Shown here: positions 40,401-52,353 of the stretch, in pieces
Layout of the letters: each line of letters starts with the position of its first letter
How positions within the stretch are numbered: position 1 is the first letter of the stretch
NCBI RefSeq assembly: GCF_009389715.1
Contig: NC_052407.1
Coordinates: 2,089,001-2,153,000, forward strand
Length of the DNA: 64,000 nt
Origin: Phoenix dactylifera
Lineage: Eukaryota; Streptophyta; Magnoliopsida; Arecales; Arecaceae
Direction: 5' to 3'
The notes under the pieces: generated by a model
Told to the model about the DNA's origin: nothing
The model's database searches: none
What the model saw: the letters and a program-made list of their open reading frames with translations, nothing else
Position numbers and translations under genes: made by a program

Positions 40401-41885
40401 TAGATGAAGGAAACTATTTAAAGTGGCACTATTCATCAGAGAGAACATCCTTTTTGCAAAATATCAAAGAGTACACAAGAAAGACAAAGTGCCCTAATCT
40501 TCTTCATCCAAGTGCTTCATTCAAGAGTCAAAAGAAAGTGGTTGAGCAGATTCTAAGAGTCATTATGAGCTCCATCCACGCTTGAAGAGTGAAGCATCCT
40601 TGACAAAGAAGAGAGAAGTCACATCAAGCGATAACTATTCTCTAAACTCTTCTTTGTAGATTATATTGTTATATTTGCTCATCTAGGAGCTTAAATCTTC
40701 TTACTTTGTTTATTAAACTCATTGTAAAGGTTAGTTGGTAAGCCCGCAAAACCAACGGTATAGGTTGATTGGTGAACCCGTAAAACCAATTGTAAATGTT
40801 CGTTGGTGAGCCCGGAAAACCAACATAGGTTCGTTGGTGAGCCCGTAAAACCAACATAGGTTTTTGATGAACCCGAAAAACCAAAGTATAAAGGTTTTTG
40901 GATTGTGAGCCCGGAAAACAATCCAACTGTAATCTGCGGGATTATAGTGAATTCCCAAGGGGTCGCTTGGGGAGTGGACGTAGGTGCTTAGGAGAGCACC
41001 GAACCACTATACTTCTTATTGTTTGTATTGTGCTTTGTTTAATTCCACTAACTCATCAATTGACATAAGTAAGATAGTTAAATTAAGAGAAACCAATTCA
41101 CCCCCCCCCCCCCTCTTGGCTTGTCACCTTGGGCAACAAGTTTTTTTCAAATGAGGTCTTAGGATTAAAGCAAATGATCAACATACGAAGAAGCCTTGAT
41201 ATTGATAAAAAATTGCACCATCTACATGGAAGTGTACTTACGAGCCACACAGAGCTATGACAGAATGAATGACTGATTAATAAGAATCCATTCAGAATTG
41301 TGACACCTTTTTTCCAGTTATTTAGACAGCTATAAATATGGGATCATGTGGACTTAACATATAATTCTGGCCGGTTAAATTTGACCTATTTCTGATTGAT
41401 AATATAAAATTATAAGAAGGTCTTTTATCCTGTTTTCTCTTTTTGTTTATCTATAATTGACCACTCTTTCAGTTAATATCAAAATTAATTTTGTTATGCA
41501 GGAACTACATGAAAATCAACAAGCAATCATGATGAATAGTTAACATAAATTCAATATACTTGAGAACACTTACCTCTTCAGTGTTTCTAGGTAAGAGCAA
41601 AAGCTGGCTTGAACCTTTATATTTCCGCATCCAATCCACATTTGCTGCTGACAGTCTATCTTCATCCTGAACAACATTTTTATCACCTAACATACTCTTG
41701 AAGTAGCAAATGTCATCAGAATTTAATTTTGAGAATGATGGATTCCTCCGGATATTTATGGCCGCAGACGTAAATGATCTCTGATGGATTCCATAAGTTC
41801 TTCCCAAACTATAGCGAGCTTGCATTATATCACATGATGTCTGGGAATTCAGCTTCCGATAGAGTTTTAATGGTGGTTTGTACAT
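10488..41885 (-). CDS. D2HGDH: D-2-hydroxyglutarate dehydrogenase, mitochondrial; 14 coding exons
   Basis: FAD-dependent mitochondrial enzyme that oxidises D-2-hydroxyglutarate to 2-oxoglutarate; in plants it feeds electrons to the ETF/ETFQO system during lysine catabolism. Coding exons, 5' to 3' on -: 41885-41574, 30545-30444, 27884-27837, 26355-26285, 25617-25499, 23946-23851, 23754-23645, 19924-19844, 16801-16701, 14565-14458, 13146-13041, 12868-12781, 12692-12568, 10576-10488. All junctions are GT..AG and phases agree. Visible motifs: an Arg-rich presequence, [14 protein letters not shown] (FAD-binding PCMH fold), [29 protein letters not shown], then GHLGDGNLH and SAEHGLG of the FAD-oxidase C domain. 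Length is about 518 aa if indels are ignored, against about 560 in Arabidopsis. The first nine exons are clean; each of the last five carries one or two single-base indels. The first intron within the CDS holds a 9.3-kb copia element. Confidence 0.9.
11967..12370. mobile_element. GGTACC-rich foldback/MITE-like element, copy 2 (404 bp)
   Basis: In the last D2HGDH intron. The left end TCAAGGTTGGCGGAACCG matches the reverse complement of the right end (TCCAAGGTCGGAGGAACCG) with few changes. It is flanked by TAATA on both sides (11962-11966 and 12371-12375), a probable 5-bp target-site duplication. The right third is rich in GGTACC. The interior is CT/GA-rich and shows no transposase. Confidence 0.7.
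17128..18070 (+). mobile_element. degenerate LINE 3' end (RT C-terminus / zf-RVT region)
   Basis: Lies in a D2HGDH intron, antisense to the gene. Across shifting frames the + strand reads the usual end of plant LINE ORF2: ALLGKWW near 17165, a [17 protein letters not shown] segment near 17550-17590, [15 protein letters not shown] near 17615, [11 protein letters not shown] near 17685 and ESHLFLN near 17760. These match the WWW...KVKIF...HLF pattern of zinc-binding reverse transcriptase C-termini. It ends in A-rich sequence near 18040-18070. Several stops and frameshifts show it is dead. The 5' limit is approximate. Confidence 0.75.
19925..23644. other. D2HGDH intron, no second gene seen
   Basis: A 3.7-kb AT-rich intron. 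Apart from a short tandem repeat near 22.3 kb and a poly-A/poly-G tract near 22.70-22.72 kb, I recognised no coding region or transposon terminus. Confidence 0.45.
22298..22415. repeat. 39-bp tandem repeat, 3 copies
   Basis: Three near-identical copies of a unit starting GTTTAGACATGACATGATA begin at 22298, 22337 and 22376. Only a few substitutions separate them. Confidence 0.9.
24269..24559. mobile_element. GGTACC/ACCGGT-rich foldback element, copy 3 (291 bp)
   Basis: In a D2HGDH intron. Left end TCAAGGTCCGCCGTACCGG; right end, reverse complemented, TCATGGAATGCCGTACCGG. Flanked by TACAGA on both sides (24263-24268 and 24560-24565), a likely 6-bp target duplication. This is the GC-richest copy, dense in CCGGTACCGG and GGCCGG words, with a 38-bp perfect palindrome inside (24413-24450). 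A 185-codon open frame crossing it is a by-product of base composition. Confidence 0.75.
28909..29095. mobile_element. GGTACC-rich foldback/MITE-like element, copy 4
   Basis: In a D2HGDH intron. Starts TCAAGATTCGTCACCTTGG and ends with the reverse complement of TTAGATGAGTTGTCTTG. It has scattered GGTACC, CGGTAC and ACCGGT words. It is more diverged than copy 3 and its limits are approximate. Confidence 0.6.
31957..32440. repeat. array of about 16 GTCGAC-centred palindromes in U3
   Basis: Motifs such as TTGGGTCGACCCAA and TTGAGTCGACCCAA recur, often about 20 bp apart, in the LTR upstream of the TATA-like box. I count 15 GTCGAC cores plus one GCCGAC variant. Palindrome arrays upstream of the promoter are a known trait of Sirevirus LTRs; the function (enhancer, chromatin or protein binding) is inferred. 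Three or four further copies lie at 38308-38380, after pol. Confidence 0.9.
32558..32565 (+). promoter_or_regulatory. LTR TATA-like box
   Basis: TATTTAAA, 14 bases after a CCAAT motif. Transcription would start about 25-35 bases downstream, near 32590, putting the hairpin array in the RNA leader. Inferred from sequence only. Confidence 0.5.
32877..33143 (+). other. array of nine predicted RNA hairpins in the LTR leader; six share an 11-nt loop
   Basis: Six consecutive stem-loops have exactly 11-nt loops: 32877-32899, 32911-32933, 32945-32967, 32976-32998, 33006-33028 and 33041-33069. Loops are variants of GAGCCCGGAAA (pattern RARCCCGBAAA). Stems are GTTGGT/ACCAAC, ATTGGT/ACCAAT, TTTGGT/ACCAAA and TTGGATTGT/ACAATCCAA, so bases change on both sides together. 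Three more hairpins follow: TAATCC/GGATTA (33073-33087), CCCAAG/CTTGGG (33097-33114) and GGTGTT/AGCACC (33126-33143). A matching array is in the 3' LTR. Role unknown; candidates are packaging, dimerisation, translation control or priming. Confidence 0.75.
33279..33290 (+). other. primer binding site, initiator Met tRNA
   Basis: TGGTATCAGAGC begins two bases after the 5' LTR end. It is the standard complement of the initiator-Met tRNA 3' end used by plant copia elements. Confidence 0.95.
33340..35010 (+). CDS. gag: retrotransposon gag polyprotein, 556 aa, intact
   Basis: Structural nucleocapsid protein of the copia element. The N-terminal part (residues about 15-210) resembles the plant copia gag region ([16 protein letters not shown]...). 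An acidic and then Lys-rich linker follows, then a CCHC zinc knuckle [14 protein letters not shown] near residue 305. A heptad-rich, probable coiled-coil segment spans about 385-460, and a second knuckle [14 protein letters not shown] sits near residue 500. The start is the first ATG after the PBS. The frame stays open to a TGA at 35008-35010; pol continues in the same frame. Confidence 0.9.
   Translation: MTTQVGCSMSEGQSTNRPPLFNGTNYTYWKARMRIFIQALDYELWYIITRGPHTPTLNIEGTIIPKPEMDWNESDRRLAQLNAKAINVLYCSLDVSEFNRISTCISAKEIWDKLEITHEGTNQVKESKINILVHKYELFKMESTESITDMFIRFTEIINGLKSLGKSYTNSELVRKILRSLPRVWEAKVTAIQEAKDLNTLQLEELLGSLMTHELTMRQNSEDEVKRRKTIALKSTTPKQQTESEDSDDDDEFDEEGMAMLGRKFRKFMRGKNRFHKKKSFFKGSSSKEKGKDKEKKKETPICYECNKLGHYKIDCPELKWMARKLKKKNFMAEWSESEESSSEEEDHQETVQICHMANDDEVDSELECDFTVDELHDAFLELMEEHKKLINKNKVLKEENQSLIKDKLKLSHNYETLSRKLTNETKNLIAENVKLKEDAEKYKSLVDKFTLSSTKLNMILDSQKAVYDKAGLGYKTNRKQKYLKNVFVKAKNENITCHCCNKLGHKAYECNYRKSSQNKLSNNHKLKFKKVWVPKRTSSTNPKGPNIVWVPKALS
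35011..38112 (+). pseudogene. pol: retrotransposon pol (protease, integrase, RT, RNase H), disrupted
   Basis: Domains in order on +: protease [14 protein letters not shown] (about 35056), GAG-pre-integrase HHRLGHAS (about 35464), integrase core beginning HMDLFGP (about 35650), reverse transcriptase with [11 protein letters not shown] (about 36907) and the YVDDIIFG catalytic box (about 37170), and RNase H with [20 protein letters not shown] and [13 protein letters not shown]. Breaks: frame changes near 35560, 35965 and 37340; nonsense at 35741 (a Trp position), 36800 (a Gln position) and 38023 (a Gln position). The nonsense changes are all C-to-T or G-to-A type, as expected from cytosine-methylation decay. 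The product cannot be functional as read. Confidence 0.92.
38542..39003 (+). CDS. extra ORF between pol and 3' LTR, about 150 aa
   Basis: Open frame ending TAG at 39001-39003; the first in-frame ATG is 38632. The part upstream of that ATG is acidic (repeated GDAP, PEDEE). The middle ([14 protein letters not shown]... to [14 protein letters not shown]) looks like an amphipathic coiled coil, and the tail is Arg/Pro/Gln-rich. No signal peptide or membrane span is visible, so an envelope-like role is not supported. Sireviruses often carry an extra ORF here. How it is translated (readthrough, splicing, internal start) is unknown. Confidence 0.5.
   Translation, partial: DVRDGAGIQGDAPEGDAPDIGDPIPEDEEHMDHPTAPSEAGPSSFVPAGDTDEFWSRMTELMSAQARTITDGLTSRLDIMSAEISDLREQIGALRRERETHGPSVPQAAESEISAQSHPAHRAPRQTQSHQARPPLATYTRRIRTRSQPLDTP
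39290..39645 (+). other. multiple polypurine tracts before the 3' LTR
   Basis: AAGGGGGAG-type tracts occur near 39293-39301, 39470-39479, 39519-39527 and 39633-39645. The last ends one base before the LTR and is the likely plus-strand primer. Multiplied tracts are a described Sirevirus feature. Confidence 0.75.
39647..41138 (+). repeat. 3' LTR of the copia element (1492 bp)
   Basis: Near-identical to the 5' LTR, with about 28 differences by eye. Five of the GTCGAC palindromes that are intact or nearly so in the 5' LTR read GTCAAC or GTTGAC here, i.e. CpG decay. It contains the hairpin array at 40734-41000 and ends in an expanded C-run. It is followed by the AGTTT duplication. Confidence 0.93.
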
Positions 41886-43299
41886 ACTTGTAGCTTTACC
41901 ATGTGTATAAGATAAGCCTGTGCATGGTATCTAAAGTAAGCAGTAATAAAAAAAAAATCATGACAGCATTATCCATCAGCTGCTTACACCAATGGTGATT
42001 CCATTATTTAGCAAGAAAGAGATGTGTATAACCATAGCAATTTTGCTGATTATTTAGTGAGCATATTTATGCAGAGATAGGTTAAAAACTTAGCTTATTG
42101 TTGATGCAATGCAATTTGTATATACATATGCACAGATTTTGTAACATGTGTATGCCCATACGAACAAATAATAATGGAGACATTCATATGCATTATTTCA
42201 TCATGGCACAAGCCTTGCATGAAACTGTACCAATTTTCACAATATAAATATAAGATCCTTAGAGTGGTGTCTTGCACATAGGACGTGTACCCTAAATCTG
42301 CATGCTTGGTTTCATGCTCTAGTAAGACATTCGCATGTATTGTAACATGATACAGCAAACTTAAAGATCTTCAAGGGAGCTTCGGAGGCCTACTATGAAA
42401 CATTAGCTCGTCCTTGACAGTTGGATAAAAATCTTTTGAATTTTTCATTGTCAACATAGATTACCAGCATATTTTGATGCACTTTTTCTTTTACCACCAA
42501 TGTTCAGACTCAAAATCCAGTCATTAATAAAGTAAGCCGCCAGAGTTTTCACCCCCTCTATTATCCGGAGTACTTCAAATGCGACACACCTCATCGAAAA
42601 CTTGCCAGTGTGGCACTAGCTTGGACCTCCCCATGTTACAGCCATCACTGCTGTGTAAGGATTCATGTACTAATGGTACCCATGAATCCCAGTACTCTAT
42701 ATCATTCTGATGAGAAAATGGTTCTCAGGACGACCCAGGACACCTGGGGTCATGGACCGAGACATCCCAACCATCTCAATTGGTACCAATACCAAGATGG
42801 TTGCGTCCTAACACTTGGGATGGCCGAGCATCCGAGGACAATTTTTTTCCTCTTCGTTCTTATTGTGAGCAGTTGTTCCGGTTCATCCTGACCCGTCCAC
42901 GTACCAAAACTTTAATGCTTGCTGTTGTGACTACGATTGAACATGTTTGGAGGGTGGAACCATAGGCACAGCATGTTCCCTCCATGATAGACTATCCTTA
43001 TGCTTGACATCTTTTCAGAACCACATTGTCTAATTCTTTATTAGACAGTTCCAATAATTATTGACAGATGCTCATCTTTTCCTCCATTTACCAAGAAAAA
43101 AGTCAATAATTAGCTTATTTTGATTTCCTCTAGTTGCTAGAGTGGCCCTAGATTCCAACTTTTGACCACCCTAATAATATGAACCCATTTTCTAAGAAAA
43201 TCACATCAGAATCATCAAAACTTAATACAAGATCCTCCCACATAGCACTACTAATAAGCCAATGATTACTAGTCATGAAACTGGAAATCCTCGGTACAA

Positions 43300-43975
43300 A
43301 CATGATGTTCTTGATGCCTAGATTATCATGAACAATAAAACTGTTCCTAGTTTCAGAATTAAAAGCAATAGGTACTTGGAGCAGAGTTTCCCCTGTATTA
43401 ACCGATGATAACCTGTCAGCGAACAAGAAATCCTCAGTCAAAACTCGCCCAGAAACCCATGTAGGATCACAAATAGACTAGAAATAAGACACATATCTAG
43501 GCGGTTCAAAATCAAATCCCAGTTGTCTTGATCCAATTCCATAGCCATTATCTGACCTTGCCGGGCTCAAGAATCACAGCACCACCAAGAAATCCTAACC
43601 CGCTCTCATAGCGCATTGCAATCCAACGATCTTGAAAAGATCGTGATCTTCTAGAACGACAAAACTGCTTCTAGTTCTAATTCTCAAAGATCTTAAAGAT
43701 CACAAATCAAAGCCGGTAGGAGATGTTCTTGACGCCGTCATATTTTCTTGAACGACAAAATTGGTTCTCATTCTTAAAATAATTCAAGAATCATGACACC
43801 AAGTTCGGCAGGAGACGTTGTTGATGCCATTTTAGATCTTCCTAATTCTTCAATATCCTAAAGATCCTGACATCAAATTCAGCAGTAAACGCTGTTGATG
43901 CCTTTGTAGATCTTCGTGAACGGTAACAATTATTCTAATTCTCGTACGATTTGTGAAAAAGAGAAGGATTGGTAC
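43300..43975. repeat. diverged tandem repeats in the D2HGDH leader intron
   Basis: Three or four degenerate copies of a roughly 100-130-bp unit lie near 43300-43400, 43630-43730, 43735-43835 and 43840-43990. Shared words include GATCTTC, TGAACGACAAAA, TTCTAATTCTC, GGCAGGAGACG and GTTGATGCC. The first and last share GGTACYTGGAGCRGAG, which in the last copy is the splice donor of the leader exon. Confidence 0.6.
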
Positions 43976-44095
43976 CTGGAGCGGAGATTGACGCGGGTTC
44001 TTGGGAGCAGCAGTAGCTGGCAAGAAACTGCGACGCCCTTCGTCTCGCCATGAGTCCCCAGCTATCTTGCATCTGGAGCATACATTTTTAGAGAC
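43976..44095 (-). other. probable 5' leader exon of D2HGDH
   Basis: Ends in a good donor (CTCCAG|GTACC) at 43976. It pairs with an acceptor TACTTTAG upstream of 41931, just 5' of the first coding exon. A frame runs through in phase but has no ATG; the ATG-initiated frame (MARRRASQF...) joins out of frame and stops. I therefore treat it as untranslated. The transcription start is approximate. Confidence 0.5.
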
Positions 44096-44118
44096 GTGCC
44101 GGAGATACAGCGGGAGCA

Positions 44119-44125
44119 ATTTATA
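44119..44125 (-). promoter_or_regulatory. TATA box of D2HGDH
   Basis: TATAAAT on the - strand, roughly 25-35 bases upstream of the inferred start of the leader exon. Confidence 0.5.
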
Positions 44126-44129
44126 GGAC

Positions 44130-46710
<2,581 letters not shown>

Positions 46711-49700
46711 TCACCTTCTCCGCCTTTTGGATTCGAGCCTTTTGGATTCAACCTGCAAATGATAACAGGTTCACTTTTCTCAGCCTGAATAAGAAACAGT
46801 AATTGATCAGGGAAATAACAACTGATTATACATAAAAATACAAGTGAAGAAATCTCCTCGCTGCAGTAAATCTACAAAACATGAAGACGCACAGTGCTTG
46901 CCAGCTAGTAGTAGTATCATTAACAAAGCTATGCAATCAACCAATGCTGCCAGCTCATTATAGAACCTTTTTTTTTACTTTTGTAAGTGTCAGTATTTTG
47001 TTTTTTGATTTTGTTGGCCGCATTCACACTCGTCGAGTGTAAGCCGCCGTTGTCCCCAAAAAAAAAAGTGTCAAAATAACATGCTGCCTCAAAAATTTCC
47101 ATATAATATTGCATGGAGCCTTCTGGAACTTCCTAAATTATTCAAGCAACTTGAGTGATACAGCACCCACGAAAAAAGGGAGAGAGACAGCATTGCTTAA
47201 AGTGAGAAAATCAGATTAGTTGACAAGAGTGAAAAGAATGACATAATGAATTTCATGATTCTTGAGTAATCAACAAGGGCAAAGCAAGGCTGCTCTTGCT
47301 CCAAGAGGGGGCAAAAAATGAACAATGAGAATTTCCTCCATGAAAGGTGTATGTTAAAAGTAGAAGGTTGCATTCTGAAAGAAGATGATTGTAATTTGCA
47401 CAAAATGATGTAACCATTCTCTTCATAAAGATGCAGAAGTATCTAAATAAATGGGCTTCATAAGAAAACTACATGGTACAGATTTAGAGGGTGGCATGAT
47501 AAACAAGCATAATTTACCTTCAATAGATGAAGGCAATTTTATATTCCAATACCATGACTCATTTAAAGAATCGAAGGAAACTGGAAAACCATATGCAACC
47601 ATCATGAATGACCCATGGTCCAACAAAAAGGTGCAATAGTCCCAGTTCATTTATCATGTTAATTTGAGAAGGGCCTCATAGTCACACAAATATGAGATGT
47701 CTATTTCGCAAAATTACAAGAAATAAAACAAGAAAACAGCCTCAGCAACTCCCAAAATTATTGCATCAGTCAACCCTGAAACAATACTGACCACCATTGG
47801 GTTTAATTGTTGTCCCTAAAAGGCACCTACACCTTGTAAAAGCACAATTCTCACCAGAATCAGGTCAATTTGGGGGGCGGCATTCATAGTGGAGACCAAA
47901 GCCAACTGCTGCTTGCTCCTCATCAAAGTTGGGTTAAGCTGTGCCGAAATGTTCACACAGAAGTCCCATGGCTTAAATAACAACTCAAGCATCCCAAAAG
48001 AGAGTTAACCCATGCAGCGCTGCCTATATACTCATTTTAATGTCTAATACTTTATGTATGACAGTATAAGCATGAAGGACATATCGATTTATGAATTAGT
48101 ATGAGATGTTTCCAAGTTTATACTTTCCATTGACTTATTACATCTTGATATGTTTCCCCCTGACTATATCTTTTGAAAAGCTTTCCTCATTTCTTTGAAC
48201 TTTTTAGGCTGCCTCGACCTCCGGGTGTCAGATTAGTGTCTGCCTGGTTGCCTAGGCACTAGGTAGCCCCTTGGCTACCCATCGACCACTTGGAATCCTT
48301 TAAGATAGCATGGGGCATGTCAATTCCTACTCATTTCTCTACAATAATGGAGTAAATCAGAGCAGGTTGCTTGTAGGGGAGATCCTAGCATACAAACTAA
48401 GCAACAATCCATCTTGTTATTTGAACTTCTTTCCTACAGCCAGTTAGCATCAGCCTTCCACCTCATCCATCCAGGCTTGGGACTGATGTCAGCACTGAAT
48501 ATAAACTTATCAAGTCTAAAGAACTGCATTACAGAACTTTCTAACTGATTCTTTGCGAGAACATGATACCATAATTTTAGTTGGAAGACACTGATATATA
48601 CACTGCTGTATGCATAATTTGGCTGCAATAGCACCTCAATATTAACTACCAAACATTATGCCATTTGATACTTCCATTTATTATTACTACCTTCTATTAT
48701 GTCATTTTGGTACTTCTTTTTAATCAATACTGCCTTCTAGAGGAATAAGATTATTAGGAAATCAGCAAGCTCTGCACTGGAATACCTTTGATTCTGATTC
48801 TCTTGAAGCACTAGAATTTTCTGTCTTCTTTTCATTTTGAGAGGAGCAACCTTGACAGAAAAAGTGTTCAAGCTTCTTAGCATCCTCAACAGTCATATCT
48901 ATACAAGCAGGATGGTACCTGAAGCAAAATTCAGCAAGTTTTTGAAGTTCTAACATTTAATATGTTATCAATCAACAAGACAGTTATAATTATGATGGCA
49001 GCAACTAAAAAAAGGAAACAGAAAAGGAAAAAAAAGGTCTTGCTCTGCATATAAATCATATGAAGCATATAAAATATGTTATACACAAGGAATGAATAGA
49101 TCTAACATGAAAGAATTTATGCACATTCTATTAAAGAAAAAGATATTAAATTTCCCTAGATAACATAAGGCATCCATGCAAAAGAGATTTTTACTAGAGC
49201 AGGATAAGGTTTGCAATCTCAATAACAGACCCCGACCAGTACCCAACCAATACACCCCACACCAAGTGTTGGTATGGTACATACCTCAACACCAATACTC
49301 GATACAGAGGGCGTACCTAGTCTTGCTACCCTACTGGTATGGTATGGTATGCCCCCATACTGGTTGGTCCTAGACTGCAAACCTTGGAGCAAGATATTTT
49401 AATCATGACACAAATCAAGTACCCAAATTGTCAGCATTAAACCAATGGCCTCATTTTTTGTTTTCAGAGTCCTGAAAATTTTCAACATTCAATACAAGGG
49501 TCGTAATATGGATGAAACAAAAGAAAATTAGCATGTGATTCAAATGAATTTATGTAGATGTGCACATATTTGTCTAACAAAATGAGTATGTACATAGGAA
49601 TGGGGGTGTATCCACATATATCAAAGCATCTGTACATGGGACATGTTTCAATTGATGAATGACAAATTTATCTGCAGACCTTTATAAGCATTATTTTTGC

Positions 49701-52294
49701 AATGTAAAGACATCAGCATAACTGAACAAGTTGATTAGCAACTGTTCATGCATTGCATAAAATTTTAAAGTATGTCATCATATAAAGAGTCGTCTATCAT
49801 CTACAATACAAACAAACATAAAAACATACACGTGCATGTGAATGCATGCGTCAGTAAGGATATCACCGAGAATGATAAATTCATTAAATTATCTCATCTT
49901 TTTTAACACTTGCTCGCTGAGTTTTACAATACAAAAACGTAAAGATCTTGCACTTCATAATGTCTATGAACCTATTATGAAGATTGGCTCATTCTCAGAT
50001 CTTCGCAATTGGAAGATAAATTTCAGGTGTCCTTGCCATGTTCATGCAATCACAAAGCAGTCAATTACAATTCAGCATCAGGCCATGAATGGTTCTTGTA
50101 CTCAAGAGAAACCATACAGGTCGGTTCAAACCAAACCAAGAACCTTAGATGCAGGGTCAGTCGGTCAGACCATAGGCACCATCCATTAATTGCTAATTCT
50201 AAAACCAAATTTCCAGAGAAAATAGCAATGCATGATCCTATACGGAAGCACATGTGAAGATATTAGACCACCAGTTTATAGCTCTTACACAATTATGCTA
50301 CCATAAAGCTTGTTTATAAAGTGATACCAGAGTCCTATCAACACTTCCATAACTGCCCATACACTTAATAAAGTTGCTTTAGCAAGGCCCAATCAATTTC
50401 CCCAACGGGAAAGGCAATCATACACTCACCTTGCAAGATAAGTGGTGTGCCTTACCGTGCATAAAGGGTATCATCCAAGAAATACAACCACAGTTCACTC
50501 AGCCCCTTTCAGTGATATAACACTAATTTAGGCCACTCTACTTTGATGAAGTAAAGATTTGATTCTACAGTGATTATCTTAAGAAAATTAAATTTTTACA
50601 AATCACAATACAATGCCAACCACACGGATAATTTCCTATTCATTGAGGAATTTGGCATAAGTAATGACCAACGCACCCAGCAGAGTTCATGGTAATTAGT
50701 TTCTGGACCAGTGAACCATGACACAACCAAAAATAGTAAAATACACTTTGATAATTATCTTATTTTACCAAATAGTGACTAGATATGGCATCAATTCTCT
50801 AGCTTCAAAAGTCCCATCTTAAAGCAGTCAGATGAACAATCGACGCCTCTCAAACAGTTAAGATGTCAGGCCCTGTGGGAAATGGACAAAGACTCTAACC
50901 ATTTAAGCAAAAAGTAACAGAAGTGCACAAATTGCACAAAGATTAGAATCCTTTGTCTTTTTGGGTGTAACTTCTTGCATATTACCAAAGCTGATCGCTC
51001 TAATTCTCTTTATCTGGGACTAACACAAGTATTTTCCAGAAATGTTAGCAGTTCCAATTGCACAGAAACCAAATAAATAACGGCAGGAAAAAATGGGTAC
51101 CTCAATATCAAGAAGGCACTACAAGTGTAAAGGGTGGTGTCATGTCAACTTTCATGTCCGAAATCATGACCCAGTCAGAAGGGTAAATTTAAATTTTTTA
51201 GTTGTCAGAGGGTGCTGACAAGGAAGTTTGGGGTAAGTGTGATCCAAGGTAACAATATTCAAAAATATCATATATTTCCACCTCTTATCATACATATCAT
51301 ATGACAGTACAAGAATAATAATGCGCATGTGGGAAAATTCTAGATAAAATGCATCCATCTTTGTAAGTATGGTTCGATCAACAGTGCTGCCCAGAGTTGA
51401 ATTTACAAACTTTGGATCAATTATGGTTGAATTCTTTTGAAAAAAAGAGGAGTAAGGATGACTCGGGCTTATCTGGATTTATTGGGTGGGATTGAAGTCA
51501 ATCATCTGAAGCCTTGGGTTCAGGCTTTGGCTCAACACCAAAAGAGACCATCCCTACACAATGGCATCCTTTAATCCAGCTTGGCAGCATGAGCAAGCAG
51601 GTTGCTAAATAAAGTTTTAGAATCCCAATAAGCCATGTTTATGTAGCTTTTAACATCTCTGTAACTCAGCATTCATCAATGTCAGAACAAGGGTTCGATA
51701 TCACCCACTCTATATGATGAGTCCTTCCTTTCGTTTCCCTCCATCTTGCTGTGAAATGCATTGATTCTCCTTTTATACATTTACTTAGACCTGATAGCCG
51801 TGCACTTATAATAGCAATTTAAACAATAAAAAGTCTATAAATTATCATTTTTTCCATACATTGGAAATATTCAACATAAAACAAATAGATGATAATATTA
51901 TTGTTTCATGCATTCAGGGTTCATGTAGAAATACTACAAAAAATACAAGTTGTGTATACTTTACACAGGTGATATCTCTATCAAACCCAAGAACTCATAG
52001 TCTGTGATCAGAACATCAATAGAAACAATACAAAGATGGTTAATATTAACATTAAAGAGGCTTACCAGTCAGAGCAGCCCTCACACTGGATCATAAGATC
52101 ATCAGGGTTGTAAGGCATCTCGCACTTGCAAAAACTGCCACATATAATAATTGATAAAAAAACAACTATGAAAGAAACAAAACTACAATAGCTTATCAAA
52201 CAAGTTATTTATGGCATTATCTGAGGAGGAGGAGACAGAGACAGGTAGAGACACAAAAATACACACATGCACAAGTGCTGGCGTGCACACACAA

Positions 52295-52353
<59 letters not shown>

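Larger units (their letters stand above)
31790..41138 (+). mobile_element. Sirevirus-like Ty1/copia LTR retrotransposon, full length, defective
   Basis: A 9349-bp element inside a D2HGDH intron, opposite in orientation to the gene. Order: 5' LTR, initiator-Met PBS, gag, protease-integrase-RT-RNase H (the copia order, integrase before RT), an extra ORF, several purine-rich tracts, 3' LTR. The target site duplication AGTTT is at 31785-31789 and 41139-41143. Placement near Sireviruses rests on the long LTRs (about 1.49 kb), large gag with coiled coil, multiplied polypurine tracts, and an additional ORF after pol. The two LTRs differ at about 28 positions by my count, mostly transitions, so the insertion is fairly recent. 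pol carries nonsense changes and frameshifts, so it is not autonomous. Confidence 0.9.

Noticed and set aside
42540..42960. Possible seventh GGTACC-family copy
   Set aside because: It has a few GGTACC words but no terminal inverted repeat or flanking duplication that I could find.
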